A DNA stretch of 64,000 nt from Thiobacter sp. AK1 (GTDB lineage: Bacteria > Pseudomonadota > Gammaproteobacteria > Burkholderiales > Thiobacteraceae), in the NCBI RefSeq assembly GCF_039822265.1, contig NZ_JBAJEX010000002.1, forward strand, positions 124,001 to 188,000, in the 5' to 3' direction. Positions 51,112 through 59,646 of this stretch are shown here, piece by piece; the first letter of the stretch is position 1, and every line of letters starts with the position of its first letter. Position numbers and translations under genes: made by a program. Below the pieces are notes generated by a model. The model worked only from the letters and a program-made list of their open reading frames with translations, had not been told where the DNA came from and searched no databases.

Positions 51112-52306
51112 GGTGCTGCTCCTGGATACCGGCCACGAGTGGGGCGGGGGCACCAACAGCATGATGGAGCTGCTCAAACGGATCGACCGTAACCGCTTCT
51201 CCATCGTCTGCTGTTTTTACTCGGACTACAAAAGGGGGCTCTCGGGTCCACGGTTGTCCGAGGAACTCGCAGCACTTGGCATACCACTCATCGTACTGCC
51301 CCGGCGCAAACAACCCGGCTGGGCCAAACTTGCAAAAGAACTCGCACGCGGCTTGCTGAAGCCATGGCCGGATTCACGGGCACAAGCCCAGTTCTCGATT
51401 GAGAAACGCTGGCGCATCGTGCCCCAGGCACAGCGCATCGCCGATGTTTTACGCGACGGCGGCTTCCATCTCCTGTACATGAACAACCAGCCATCCTCCA
51501 ACCTGGAAGGTTATCTGGCTGCGGAGTCCGTTCGGTTACCGGTGGTACAACATTGTCGCATCGACACATGGCTGAACCCCACCGAAGTGGCAATCGTCAA
51601 TCGGAGTGCCTGCCGCATCATTTGCGTGTCGGAAGGTGTCGCGGAGTCTCTAAAGAGCCAAGGCGTGCAACCTGACAAACTCGTGGTCGTCCACAACGGC
51701 ATCAGTCCAGACCTGGTTTTGCCGCCAGCCGTACGGCTGGAAGGGATCCCAACTGGAGCCATGCTCATCGGCACCGTTGGGCAGTTGGTCAAACGCAAAT
51801 CTGTTGCAGACCTGTTAAACGCAGTGGTGGCTCTAGAGCGGCAAGAGAATCTCACGGTTCATTTGTTGGTGGTGGGCGAGGGACCCGAAGCGCGGGCGTT
51901 GCACGAGTCGGCAAAGCATGCCGGCATCGAGAGAAGAGTTCATTTCGTTGGCTTCCAGCGTGATCCCTTGCCATTCATCGCGGCAATGGATGTTTTCGTG
52001 TTGGCATCTAGCCGAGAAGGACTACCCCGCGTCATCCTGGAAGCAATGCTCCTTGGCAAACCCGTCGTGGCCGCAAATGCCGTAGGTTCCCGCGAGCTCG
52101 TGGTGGACGGCGAAACGGGCCTGCTGTATCCCCATGGCGATGTGCACAAACTGGCCGCCGCCCTGGCTCGCCTGCTGCGCGACACCGAATTGCGCGATCG
52201 CCTCGGCAAAGCAGGCCGAGCACGCGTCCGGCAGGCGTTCTCGATTGAGCGCTACGTGAGTGGGGTGGAGCGAAATCTCTTGGAGGCGCTGTGTTCTGGC
52301 TCTTAG
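51095..52306 (+). CDS. Family 4 glycosyltransferase
   Basis: 403 aa. KVLLLDTGHEWGGGTNSMME, CVSEGVAESLKSQGVQPDKL and VVHNGISPDLV in the N-domain; GTVGQLVKRKSVADLL and the E-x7-E motif in SREGLPRVILEAMLLGKPVV in the C-domain. Starts 17 bp inside the previous gene and runs 16 bp into the next. Confidence 0.87.
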   Translation: MTPPIKVLLLDTGHEWGGGTNSMMELLKRIDRNRFSIVCCFYSDYKRGLSGPRLSEELAALGIPLIVLPRRKQPGWAKLAKELARGLLKPWPDSRAQAQFSIEKRWRIVPQAQRIADVLRDGGFHLLYMNNQPSSNLEGYLAAESVRLPVVQHCRIDTWLNPTEVAIVNRSACRIICVSEGVAESLKSQGVQPDKLVVVHNGISPDLVLPPAVRLEGIPTGAMLIGTVGQLVKRKSVADLLNAVVALERQENLTVHLLVVGEGPEARALHESAKHAGIERRVHFVGFQRDPLPFIAAMDVFVLASSREGLPRVILEAMLLGKPVVAANAVGSRELVVDGETGLLYPHGDVHKLAAALARLLRDTELRDRLGKAGRARVRQAFSIERYVSGVERNLLEALCSGS

Positions 52307-53424
52307 TCACCTGGGTCGCATCACCTGTTTTGTGGGCGCTATCCAAAAAAAACCGAACGCGACCGATCAAGCGGCTCTTGGTGATCCAGACCGCGAAAAT
52401 CGGCGATTTCATCAACACCACGACAGTGCTCCGCGCGCTCCGGGAAGGGTGTCCCCATACGCGCATTCACGCATTGATCCATCCAGTCAATGAACCACTC
52501 GCACGTCGACTCGACACGATCGACGAAGTCTTGTTATTGCCGGTTCATGGGTTCAAGGGCTGGCGTGGCAAGAAATGGTTATACCAACTCGTCGCCGGCC
52601 GGTTCGATGCCGTATTGACTCTAAGCCCCAATCTTGCCACGTTCATTGTGCCCTTCTGGGCAAGGATCCCGCACCGCATCTCGGTTCTGCCAGACCGGCG
52701 CAAAGGCATCGCGCGCCTTGCTTGGCCCTTCCTGACCTCGGGCGAAAGGCATCTGCACGGGCGGCTGTTTCGGGAGACGGCGTTGCGCGCCCTCACTGGG
52801 CTTGGCATCAACATAAGCCGGGACGCTTTGGCGCGCGCGAACGAGATACCTACCGCTGCTCCCGAGGCTCTAGCAAAAGCGGTCAAAGTGCTCCCGGACA
52901 GCTCAGCTACCTATGTAGGCTTGGGACTAGGCGCCGGCAACCCGATGAAGGCCTGGCCTGAGCACAAATTGCTGGAAATGGTCAACACGCTCATCCAAAG
53001 AACAGGCGTCACGCTGGTTCTGATCGGCACCGCGCAGGATCAGCCCATCGCGTCGGCCCTACAGACCAAGTTCAGCAGCCAGCGGATCGTGGACACCACC
53101 GGCCAGTGGACGCTGGACGAACTGCCAGCCTTGTTAAGTCGTTTGGCGCTCTACGTAGGGGTGGATTCCGGCGTGACCTACCTGGCTGATGCGCTCGGCG
53201 TGCCCGTCATTGACGTCATGGGCCCGGCTGATCCAGAAGACCAGAGGCCACTCGGCGCCAACGCCCACATCGTTGCCGCAAACGTGCCTTGCGCACCGTG
53301 CTCCCACACTTTCGCAACGCCTTACGTGTGCGCGAGGGGTGATCGCGCGTGTCTGACTCGCCTCGAAACAGTCTCCATCTTGGAGCCTATCTTTCGCCAA
53401 CACGGGAAAAGGTACAAATCATGA
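52291..53424 (+). CDS. Family 9 glycosyltransferase (heptosyltransferase-like)
   Basis: 377 aa, GTG start. A short N-terminal hydrophobic stretch (FWLLVTWVASPVLWAL) is unusual for GT9 and may tether it to the membrane. RLLVIQTAKIGDFINTTTVL is the GT9 motif, with DSGVTYLADALGVPVIDVMG near the C-terminus followed by a Cys-rich end (CAPCSH...CARGDRACL). ATGA overlap with the methyltransferase relic. Confidence 0.85.
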   Translation: MFWLLVTWVASPVLWALSKKNRTRPIKRLLVIQTAKIGDFINTTTVLRALREGCPHTRIHALIHPVNEPLARRLDTIDEVLLLPVHGFKGWRGKKWLYQLVAGRFDAVLTLSPNLATFIVPFWARIPHRISVLPDRRKGIARLAWPFLTSGERHLHGRLFRETALRALTGLGINISRDALARANEIPTAAPEALAKAVKVLPDSSATYVGLGLGAGNPMKAWPEHKLLEMVNTLIQRTGVTLVLIGTAQDQPIASALQTKFSSQRIVDTTGQWTLDELPALLSRLALYVGVDSGVTYLADALGVPVIDVMGPADPEDQRPLGANAHIVAANVPCAPCSHTFATPYVCARGDRACLTRLETVSILEPIFRQHGKRYKS

Positions 53425-53652
53425 AACCAAGGGCGCTTGCCGCAGAGAATGTCCACGAGCAAGCAATCGCGCTTCTCGATGCGCCAAAGGACGCCGCCAT
53501 CGCAGACATCCCGTGCGGAGAAGGAGCCCTCGCACAACGGCTGCGTCCGGTTCACTGCGCAACGGTCCTACTTGCCTGAATTTCGGCAGTTTCTGATTTC
53601 GCCAGATGTACTTTTCGGAGACATCATCATTGTCCGACTTCGAAAATCTTGA
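53421..53652 (+). pseudogene. SAM methyltransferase relic, internally deleted
   Basis: ATG 53421 opens MKPRALAAENVHEQAIALLD and reaches motif I, IADIPCGEGALAQRL, then stops at 53579 after a few unrelated residues. A different frame just downstream reads YLPEFRQFLISPDVLFGD then IIIVRLRKS, which looks like the C-terminus of a class I methyltransferase. The central ~130-170 residues expected for such an enzyme are absent around 53545-53570. The remnant keeps the operon-style ATGA start overlap, so decay is probably recent. Confidence 0.65.
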
Positions 53653-53665
53653 GCGCGGCAAGCCG

Positions 53666-54774
53666 GTGGCACTACACATTCATTTCTGGGCTGATATCCG
53701 CAACACAGCCGGTTCAGTCGAGAAAGTTATCCTGGCTTTTGCCTCGTCTGGGAAACGCTATCGGCATTTGATTGCCTGCTCGCCCGGTGGGCGCGGCACG
53801 CCAGCCCATTTCCAATACCACGGGGTCGATGTATTTACGTTTCTCATGAACACCGCATGAGGAACCGCATTTTCAACAAGATGTTCCGCTTGGGTGTTTT
53901 CACTTATCCCCAACTCGTCGAGTCGATTGAACGCATCCGGCCGGAATTGATTCATTTTCACAACCGCCAAGAGTTGGTAGATGCCGTGACAAGGCGCTTG
54001 TCCTACAAACCTGCCATCGTTGTCCATTATCACCGGCATTTTGCCAAGCCGATCATCCCGTCGCTGGCTGATTTGCTCGTCTTTGTGAGCCGGCGCACAA
54101 AGGAGTACGTTCTCGAAAAAAGCGAAACAACCAAGCCGTACGCAATTGTGCACAATCCTCTCTCCATGGAAGTGCTAGCGCTCCGCGAATCCGTCGCGGG
54201 GGTTCCGGCTCCCAACGACCCGCCGGTCATTCTCTTCGGGGGTGGGGGAAGCCCCCTCAAAGGTGGCAAAGAATTGATTCGAGCGTTCTCACGGTTGCCG
54301 CCGGGCAGTGCGCGACTGATACTTGCCGGGAGCGGCGTAGAGCACTTACCTGGGTTGCCCCATCCCCATATCGAGATCGCCGGAAAACTGTCTGCTCCCG
54401 AATTTCTCGACTTGATGCGAAGAGCTGACATCGTCGCCATGCCTTCCCTGGACGAGCCTTTTGGTCTCATTGCGCAGGAGGCCATGGCGCTGGGTCGCCT
54501 GCCCCTCGTCGCGCAAACCGGGGGTCTCGCCGAGTTTACCGGCCCGGATTGTGCTGTTGTCATCGATCCGACAGACCCTGCTTCCCTTGAGTCGGGACTT
54601 AAGCGTGGATTGGATCTTCTCCGGCCAGACCACGCCGCAGAACGTGAAATCTTGCTGAGTAACGCAAGGGCTCGACTGAGAACATTGCTGCCAGAGATCG
54701 CTGTCGCCAAGCTCGAGGAAGCTTACGACCAGGCGCTGGCGCACCAAACCCAGAAATGGAACATAACAAGATGA
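53666..54774 (+). pseudogene. Family 4 glycosyltransferase split by a -1 frameshift
   Basis: Frame A encodes VALHIHFWADIRNTAGSVEK through HGVDVFTF and then ends at 53860. The continuation, SHEHRMRNRIFNKMFRLGVF and onwards, lies in another frame. Adding one T to the T-run at 53840-53842 joins them into one GT4 of about 370 aa, with IVHNPLSMEVL, LFGGGGSPLKGGKELIRAFS and the E-x7-E motif in DEPFGLIAQEAMALGRLPLV. The alternative is a shortened protein from ATG 53857 (305 aa) lacking most of the acceptor domain. The ATG-less junction and homopolymer make a sequencing error possible. Confidence 0.75.
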
Positions 54775-56069
54775 CTGTTTGGCTGAACCGGCTCGGCGAG
54801 CAAAGGCTGTGGGCAGCTTCGCCGGAACATCTTGCACGGTTGTCGGTATTTTTTTATTTGGCCGCGCTCCCATTCCCACACAATGCCGCGTGGAAAAACG
54901 TCGCAGCGTTTTTCATGCTCCTTGTAACGGGGTGGCTGGTTGGGACGAAACGGCTCAAGGTCGATTGGCATTCTCCCCTTGTGCTTGGACTGTTAGTCTT
55001 GCTTACGCTTGTAGGGGCGAGCAGCCTAGCGGGTATCGCGCCGCTGGAAGGTTTCAATGAACTGCGGAAGCACTTACTCCCCGCAATACTGCTGTTTTTG
55101 CTCACAGCATTTGCTTTTCGAGAGGGTGGCTGGCGCGAGTGGTTATTCATCTATGCTGGCAGCCTTTTTCTGTTGCGCATCGCGTTGGCTGTAGCCGAAC
55201 TTACGTGGTATGGGGATCTTTATGCGGCGCGCACCTCAGGCAACTTCGTCAAGGGCGTTGCGCTCGATGCAGGGTTCTATCTGCCCGTTTATTTTGGGCT
55301 GTTTTTGAGCGCCGGCCAGCTCCGCTGGTGGGCCGGTGCCGCGACCGCGGCGGCGTTTGCCATAATCATCTTAACGCAGGGACGGGCGCCGCTACTGGCA
55401 GGCTTGCTCGCGATCGCAGCCATGCTCATCGCCCTACGCAGATGGCGACTGTTGTTGCTTTTGCTTGGCGTTGGCCTTTTTACAACGATTGTGTTAGGAC
55501 TCGCACGGCCTGATTTGCGTGAGCGGTTCCTGCCCGCGTTTTCACCACACACCTATATCGACGCATTGGATACCCGTGCCTTCGGCCGGGAAAGCGATGG
55601 CTTGAGCGGCAGAATCCCGATTTGGCTGGGAGTCATAGAAATTGCTCGCGAGCGGCCACTCCTTGGATACGGTTTCGGCTGGAAAAAACTCGGTCGAATT
55701 GCCGTTGAGGATGGCTTTGTCGAGCGCTGGGAACAAAATAAACAAAGCCTTCTGGCAGAAGCCCAAGTCAACTATTTCTCTTTGCCAACCGACAAAGTCA
55801 ACCCACACAACCTCTATCTGCAAATTTTCTTTGAAGCGGGTCTGGTAGGGCTCGTGGTCTATTGTGCCGTACTTGGACTCTTCGTCCGCGTGGCATGGCA
55901 ACAGACTCGGCAAGGGGCAGATGTAGGGGGGGCCACCGCGGCTATCGTGCTGGGTTTTCTCGTGGACCATCTGGTGCTTGGCTTGGCAAACGGTCTTTGG
56001 ATTGGCCTGGGGCCGTCAATGGCCTGGCTCGGGGTATTGGAGGCCATCCGCCAAAAGCGTGCTTCATGA
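54771..56069 (+). CDS. O-antigen ligase/polymerase family membrane protein (first copy type)
   Basis: 432 aa (ATG 54756 would add five residues). About ten to twelve hydrophobic helices. The Wzy_C-type periplasmic loop includes RAFGRESDGLSGRIPIWLGV, RPLLGYGFGWKK and DKVNPHNLYLQIFFEAGLVG, where the conserved Arg and His of WaaL enzymes fall. It would ligate O-chain to lipid A-core or polymerise repeats; which one cannot be told. ATGA overlaps upstream and downstream. Confidence 0.85.
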   Translation: MTVWLNRLGEQRLWAASPEHLARLSVFFYLAALPFPHNAAWKNVAAFFMLLVTGWLVGTKRLKVDWHSPLVLGLLVLLTLVGASSLAGIAPLEGFNELRKHLLPAILLFLLTAFAFREGGWREWLFIYAGSLFLLRIALAVAELTWYGDLYAARTSGNFVKGVALDAGFYLPVYFGLFLSAGQLRWWAGAATAAAFAIIILTQGRAPLLAGLLAIAAMLIALRRWRLLLLLLGVGLFTTIVLGLARPDLRERFLPAFSPHTYIDALDTRAFGRESDGLSGRIPIWLGVIEIARERPLLGYGFGWKKLGRIAVEDGFVERWEQNKQSLLAEAQVNYFSLPTDKVNPHNLYLQIFFEAGLVGLVVYCAVLGLFVRVAWQQTRQGADVGGATAAIVLGFLVDHLVLGLANGLWIGLGPSMAWLGVLEAIRQKRAS

Positions 56070-56821
56070 AAATCCTCCTCATCCGCCGCGACAACATCGG
56101 CGATCTGGTCTGCACTACGCCTCTATTTTCCGCGCTGCGGGCGCGGTTTCCCGAGGCCTTCCTAGCCGCCTTCGTGAACAGCTACAACGCCGAGGTGCTC
56201 GCCGGCAATCCGCACCTCGATAGCGTGTACAGCTACACCAAGGCAAAGCACAGAGCACCGGGCAAGACGGCGGCCGAGGTGTATTGGGATCGCCTCAAGC
56301 TGTTCTGGCACCTGCGCCGCATGCGCTTCGATTACGCCATCATCGCCGGCGCCCATTTCCTGCCGCGCGCGCTGCGCCTGGCGCGAGCCGTCTCTCCTCG
56401 GCACATCATCGGCTTCACGGAGCCGGGAAAAGCTGGGGTGGCACACATCGACATCGCCATTCCCTACACCTTGCCCCATCCGCTGCACGAGGTGGAAGAC
56501 ATCTTTCGCCTGCTCGCGCCCTTGGGCATCGAGGGCCCGCCCGGGCCGCTCACGGTGGTCGCACCCCCCGAGGAAACCGCGCGCGCGCAGGCCGCCCTCG
56601 CCACCCTGGGGCAGGGGCCGGTGGTGGGGTTGCACATCAGCGCGCGCAAGCCTTCGCAACGCTGGCCCAAGGAGCGCTTCGCGGAACTGGCACGTCTGCT
56701 GGTGGCGCGCCACGGGGTGCGTCTCATGTTGTTTTGGTCCCCGGGGAGCGAGAGCAATCCCCTTCACCCGGGGGACGACGAAAAAGCCGCCTGGATCGTG
56801 GAAGCCACCCAGGGCCTGCCG
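56064..56821 (+). repeat. 758-bp exact direct repeat, copy 1
   Basis: Identical, as far as I can compare in all three forward and three reverse frames, to 58548-59305. Identity starts two bases before the ATG and ends at GGCCTGCCG; flanks differ on both sides. Confidence 0.92.
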
Positions 56822-56992
56822 ACGCTTCGCGTGAAAGAACCTTTTTCCAGCGCCAGGCGGCACGCAGCCGCCTCTTGGGCAGCGGGCGTTACCGGGAACT
56901 TGATGCCGTGCCCCAATCTACTCTGGCCCACCTGTTCCAGGCAGCTGACATATTGTTCGTGCCATCCCGGATCGAGACCCAAGGCATGGTAA
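56066..56992 (+). pseudogene. Truncated GT9 glycosyltransferase (duplicate of 58550 gene)
   Basis: The first 251 residues (MKILLIRRDNIGDLVCTTPL to EATQGLP) are identical to the intact enzyme at 58550-59584. After 56821 the frame runs 57 codons through unrelated DNA (TLRVKEPFSSARRHAAASW...) and stops at 56992. The missing part includes the conserved SDGGAMHIAAGLG nucleotide-sugar site, so the product should be inactive. Confidence 0.85.
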
Positions 56993-57267
56993 TGATCGAG
57001 GAGATGGCAGCCGGGCTGGTCGTCATCAGCAGTGATCGCGGAGGCATCAGGGAGTCGATTCGCCACGGCCAGACCGGTGTCCTCCTGGAAGATCCGACCG
57101 ACCTGGATGCGGCCACCGCCGCCATCGAAGCCGTATTGAATAACCTTTCGGGCTGGACGCCGGTTCGGATCGCGGCAAGGCGCGAAGTGGAAGCACGTTT
57201 CAGCTGGGAAACCATCGTGCCGAGGTTGGAAAGCATTTATGCAGAAATTCTTGAAGGCTCGCCATGA
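56822..57267 (+). pseudogene. C-terminal remnant of a family 4 glycosyltransferase
   Basis: In a frame different from the truncated GT9, this stretch encodes LLGSGRYRELDAVPQSTLAH, LFQAADILFVPSRIETQG and the E-x7-E region TQGMVMIEEMAAGLVVISSD, ending EARFSWETIVPRLESIYAEI. This is the donor-binding half of a GT4 enzyme. Its 5' half has been replaced by the 758-bp duplication. Its stop overlaps the next gene's ATG, showing that it was once an intact operon member. Confidence 0.8.
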
Positions 57268-58553
57268 CCCGTCGCATCTCGTGTCTTTTCGTGATTTCCC
57301 TCGCCACAGCGGTGATGCTGATCTGGCCGATGCCACACACCATTGCCTTACGCAATGCGCTCTTGGTCGGTGGAATCATTTGGACGTGGCGGACTCTACG
57401 GGAAATGCGCAATGGCTTGGCTGGCCCGATGCCGGCTCCAGCCGTATGGTGTCTGGCGTTTCTGCTGTGGGCGCTCTTGCAAGCCTTTTTCTTCGCACCC
57501 GGGCGGAGCCAGGCGCTGAGCGAGCTCTGGGGCCAGTGGGGGCCGGCCATAGCGGCAGGCTTTTTCGGCTGGGCGCTTGGTCTGCGTGCGGCCCGGGAAG
57601 ATTGGCGCGAGACCTTGTGGCGCGCGCTGACGTTGGTCCTCTTGGTGCATGCGGTGGCGACGCTTTGGACCGCAGCAACACCGCTTTTTACCGGGCACGC
57701 CCTGTTGCGCCGCGTGGGCGGACTCACCGAAGGCCCGGACAAGAGCAATTATCTCACCGTCACCTTGGCTTGCCTGCTTCTGGCAGCGCTCGCAGCAAGA
57801 CCCAGTGGCCGAGCCCAACGCCTATTTCCCACCTGGGCCGCGGCGCTCATGGCGCCGGTGGCGCTCGCCACGCTTTATGTGGAGCAGATTCGCAACGGCT
57901 TGGTCAGCCTGGCTGTGGCGCTTGCGGGACTCACCATTTTCCTGCTCACCGGGCCGCAGTTCACGCCACAGGCCAAACGCCTCGTTTTCGCAGCGTTCTT
58001 GCTGGGCGGGGTGGCGCTCGGAGCGCTGCTCGCGAGCGACTCCCGTTGGCAGGGCACGCTTCAGTCCGCCCGACTCGCCTGGCATGCGGATACTCGTGCG
58101 GTGGTCTTGGGCGAGTCTTTACCCAGCGGTGGTGATCCCTCGGCCTATTTGCGGCTTGCCATGCTCAAGGAGGGCCTCCGGCTGGTGGCCGAGCACCCGC
58201 TAGGGATCGGCTTTGGTCGCAATGCCTTCGGTCACGGGCTAAACATGGCTTATGGCCAAGGCAGCGGGCACAGTCACAGCAGCCTGCTGGACATCTCGAT
58301 TGGAACCGGAGTGCCCGGCGCCCTCCTCATCGTGATCTGTTTCCTAAGCCTCATACAGCGCGGTTGGCACGCCGCACGGCGGCGCGCAGATACGTTCGGC
58401 CTGCTACTCTTCCTGTTGGCCTGCGCCACCTTCGCCCGCAGCCTGCTGGATAGCAACTTACGCGATCACATGCTTCAGCAGTCTTTGTTCTTGTTTGGCA
58501 TTTTGCTCGCCCTGACAGACGGAAGGCTACACCCCGGGGCCACGCGCTCATGA
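57264..58553 (+). CDS. O-antigen ligase/polymerase family membrane protein (second)
   Basis: 429 aa with about ten to twelve hydrophobic helices, unrelated in detail to the 54771 protein. Wzy_C-like features: GGLTEGPDKSNYLTVTLACL, then GGDPSAYLRLAMLKEGLRLV, AEHPLGIGFGRNAFGHGLNM and GSGHSHSSLLDISIGTGVPG, with the conserved H-S-S segment. Two such proteins in one cluster suggest one polymerase (Wzy) and one ligase (WaaL). ATGA overlaps both neighbours. Confidence 0.85.
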   Translation: MTRRISCLFVISLATAVMLIWPMPHTIALRNALLVGGIIWTWRTLREMRNGLAGPMPAPAVWCLAFLLWALLQAFFFAPGRSQALSELWGQWGPAIAAGFFGWALGLRAAREDWRETLWRALTLVLLVHAVATLWTAATPLFTGHALLRRVGGLTEGPDKSNYLTVTLACLLLAALAARPSGRAQRLFPTWAAALMAPVALATLYVEQIRNGLVSLAVALAGLTIFLLTGPQFTPQAKRLVFAAFLLGGVALGALLASDSRWQGTLQSARLAWHADTRAVVLGESLPSGGDPSAYLRLAMLKEGLRLVAEHPLGIGFGRNAFGHGLNMAYGQGSGHSHSSLLDISIGTGVPGALLIVICFLSLIQRGWHAARRRADTFGLLLFLLACATFARSLLDSNLRDHMLQQSLFLFGILLALTDGRLHPGATRS

Positions 58554-59305
58554 AAATCCTCCTCATCCGCCGCGACAACATCGGCGATCTGGTCTGCACT
58601 ACGCCTCTATTTTCCGCGCTGCGGGCGCGGTTTCCCGAGGCCTTCCTAGCCGCCTTCGTGAACAGCTACAACGCCGAGGTGCTCGCCGGCAATCCGCACC
58701 TCGATAGCGTGTACAGCTACACCAAGGCAAAGCACAGAGCACCGGGCAAGACGGCGGCCGAGGTGTATTGGGATCGCCTCAAGCTGTTCTGGCACCTGCG
58801 CCGCATGCGCTTCGATTACGCCATCATCGCCGGCGCCCATTTCCTGCCGCGCGCGCTGCGCCTGGCGCGAGCCGTCTCTCCTCGGCACATCATCGGCTTC
58901 ACGGAGCCGGGAAAAGCTGGGGTGGCACACATCGACATCGCCATTCCCTACACCTTGCCCCATCCGCTGCACGAGGTGGAAGACATCTTTCGCCTGCTCG
59001 CGCCCTTGGGCATCGAGGGCCCGCCCGGGCCGCTCACGGTGGTCGCACCCCCCGAGGAAACCGCGCGCGCGCAGGCCGCCCTCGCCACCCTGGGGCAGGG
59101 GCCGGTGGTGGGGTTGCACATCAGCGCGCGCAAGCCTTCGCAACGCTGGCCCAAGGAGCGCTTCGCGGAACTGGCACGTCTGCTGGTGGCGCGCCACGGG
59201 GTGCGTCTCATGTTGTTTTGGTCCCCGGGGAGCGAGAGCAATCCCCTTCACCCGGGGGACGACGAAAAAGCCGCCTGGATCGTGGAAGCCACCCAGGGCC
59301 TGCCG
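58548..59305 (+). repeat. 758-bp exact direct repeat, copy 2
   Basis: Second copy of the repeat at 56064-56821; here it forms the 5' 73 percent of an intact GT9 gene. The spacing between copies is 2484 bp. Confidence 0.92.
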
Positions 59306-59584
59306 CTTCTGCCCTGGCCCACCCAGCGTCTGACGCAGCTCATGGGAGGGCTCGCCGCCTGCGATTCGGTGATCTGCTCCGATGGCGGCGCCATGCATAT
59401 CGCCGCCGGGCTTGGGAAGCCCATCGTCTGCTTCTTTGGTCGCTCCGATCCGGCACGCTGGCATCCCTGGCGGGTCCCGCACCGGGTGTTGCAGCCGGAA
59501 AGCCGTGAGGTGGCGGATGTTGCGGTGGAAGAGGCGGCGGGAGCCTGGGGAAGTCTAGTGGCGGAGCGATTGAAAACGATGTGA
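58550..59584 (+). CDS. Family 9 glycosyltransferase (heptosyltransferase-like), intact
   Basis: 344 aa. LLIRRDNIGDLVCTTPLFSA at the N-terminus, LHISARKPSQRWPKERFAEL in the middle and CSDGGAMHIAAGLGKPIVCF with FGRSDPARWHPWR in the C-domain. Probably LPS core or O-chain heptose transfer. Last plus-strand gene of the LPS operon, ATGA-coupled to the ligase-like gene. No clear terminator follows, only a REP-like palindrome. Confidence 0.9.
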   Translation: MKILLIRRDNIGDLVCTTPLFSALRARFPEAFLAAFVNSYNAEVLAGNPHLDSVYSYTKAKHRAPGKTAAEVYWDRLKLFWHLRRMRFDYAIIAGAHFLPRALRLARAVSPRHIIGFTEPGKAGVAHIDIAIPYTLPHPLHEVEDIFRLLAPLGIEGPPGPLTVVAPPEETARAQAALATLGQGPVVGLHISARKPSQRWPKERFAELARLLVARHGVRLMLFWSPGSESNPLHPGDDEKAAWIVEATQGLPLLPWPTQRLTQLMGGLAACDSVICSDGGAMHIAAGLGKPIVCFFGRSDPARWHPWRVPHRVLQPESREVADVAVEEAAGAWGSLVAERLKTM

Positions 59585-59594
59585 GTGCGGACCC

Positions 59595-59617
59595 GATCGC
59601 GGCCAAAGCCGCTCCCC
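59595..59617 (-). repeat. REP-like palindrome, second copy
   Basis: Reverse complement reads GGGAGCGGCTTTGGCCGCGA, matching the 2547-2572 palindrome with one change. It lies between convergent genes, a usual REP location. Confidence 0.65.
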
Positions 59618-59646
59618 GCTTCCCCCGGACCAGGCGCGGGGATGTA

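Noticed and set aside
55862-56992. A 376-aa fusion protein starting inside the ligase gene
   Set aside because: The first 68 codons are a shadow of the ligase gene; the real start of the GT9 part is ATG 56066.
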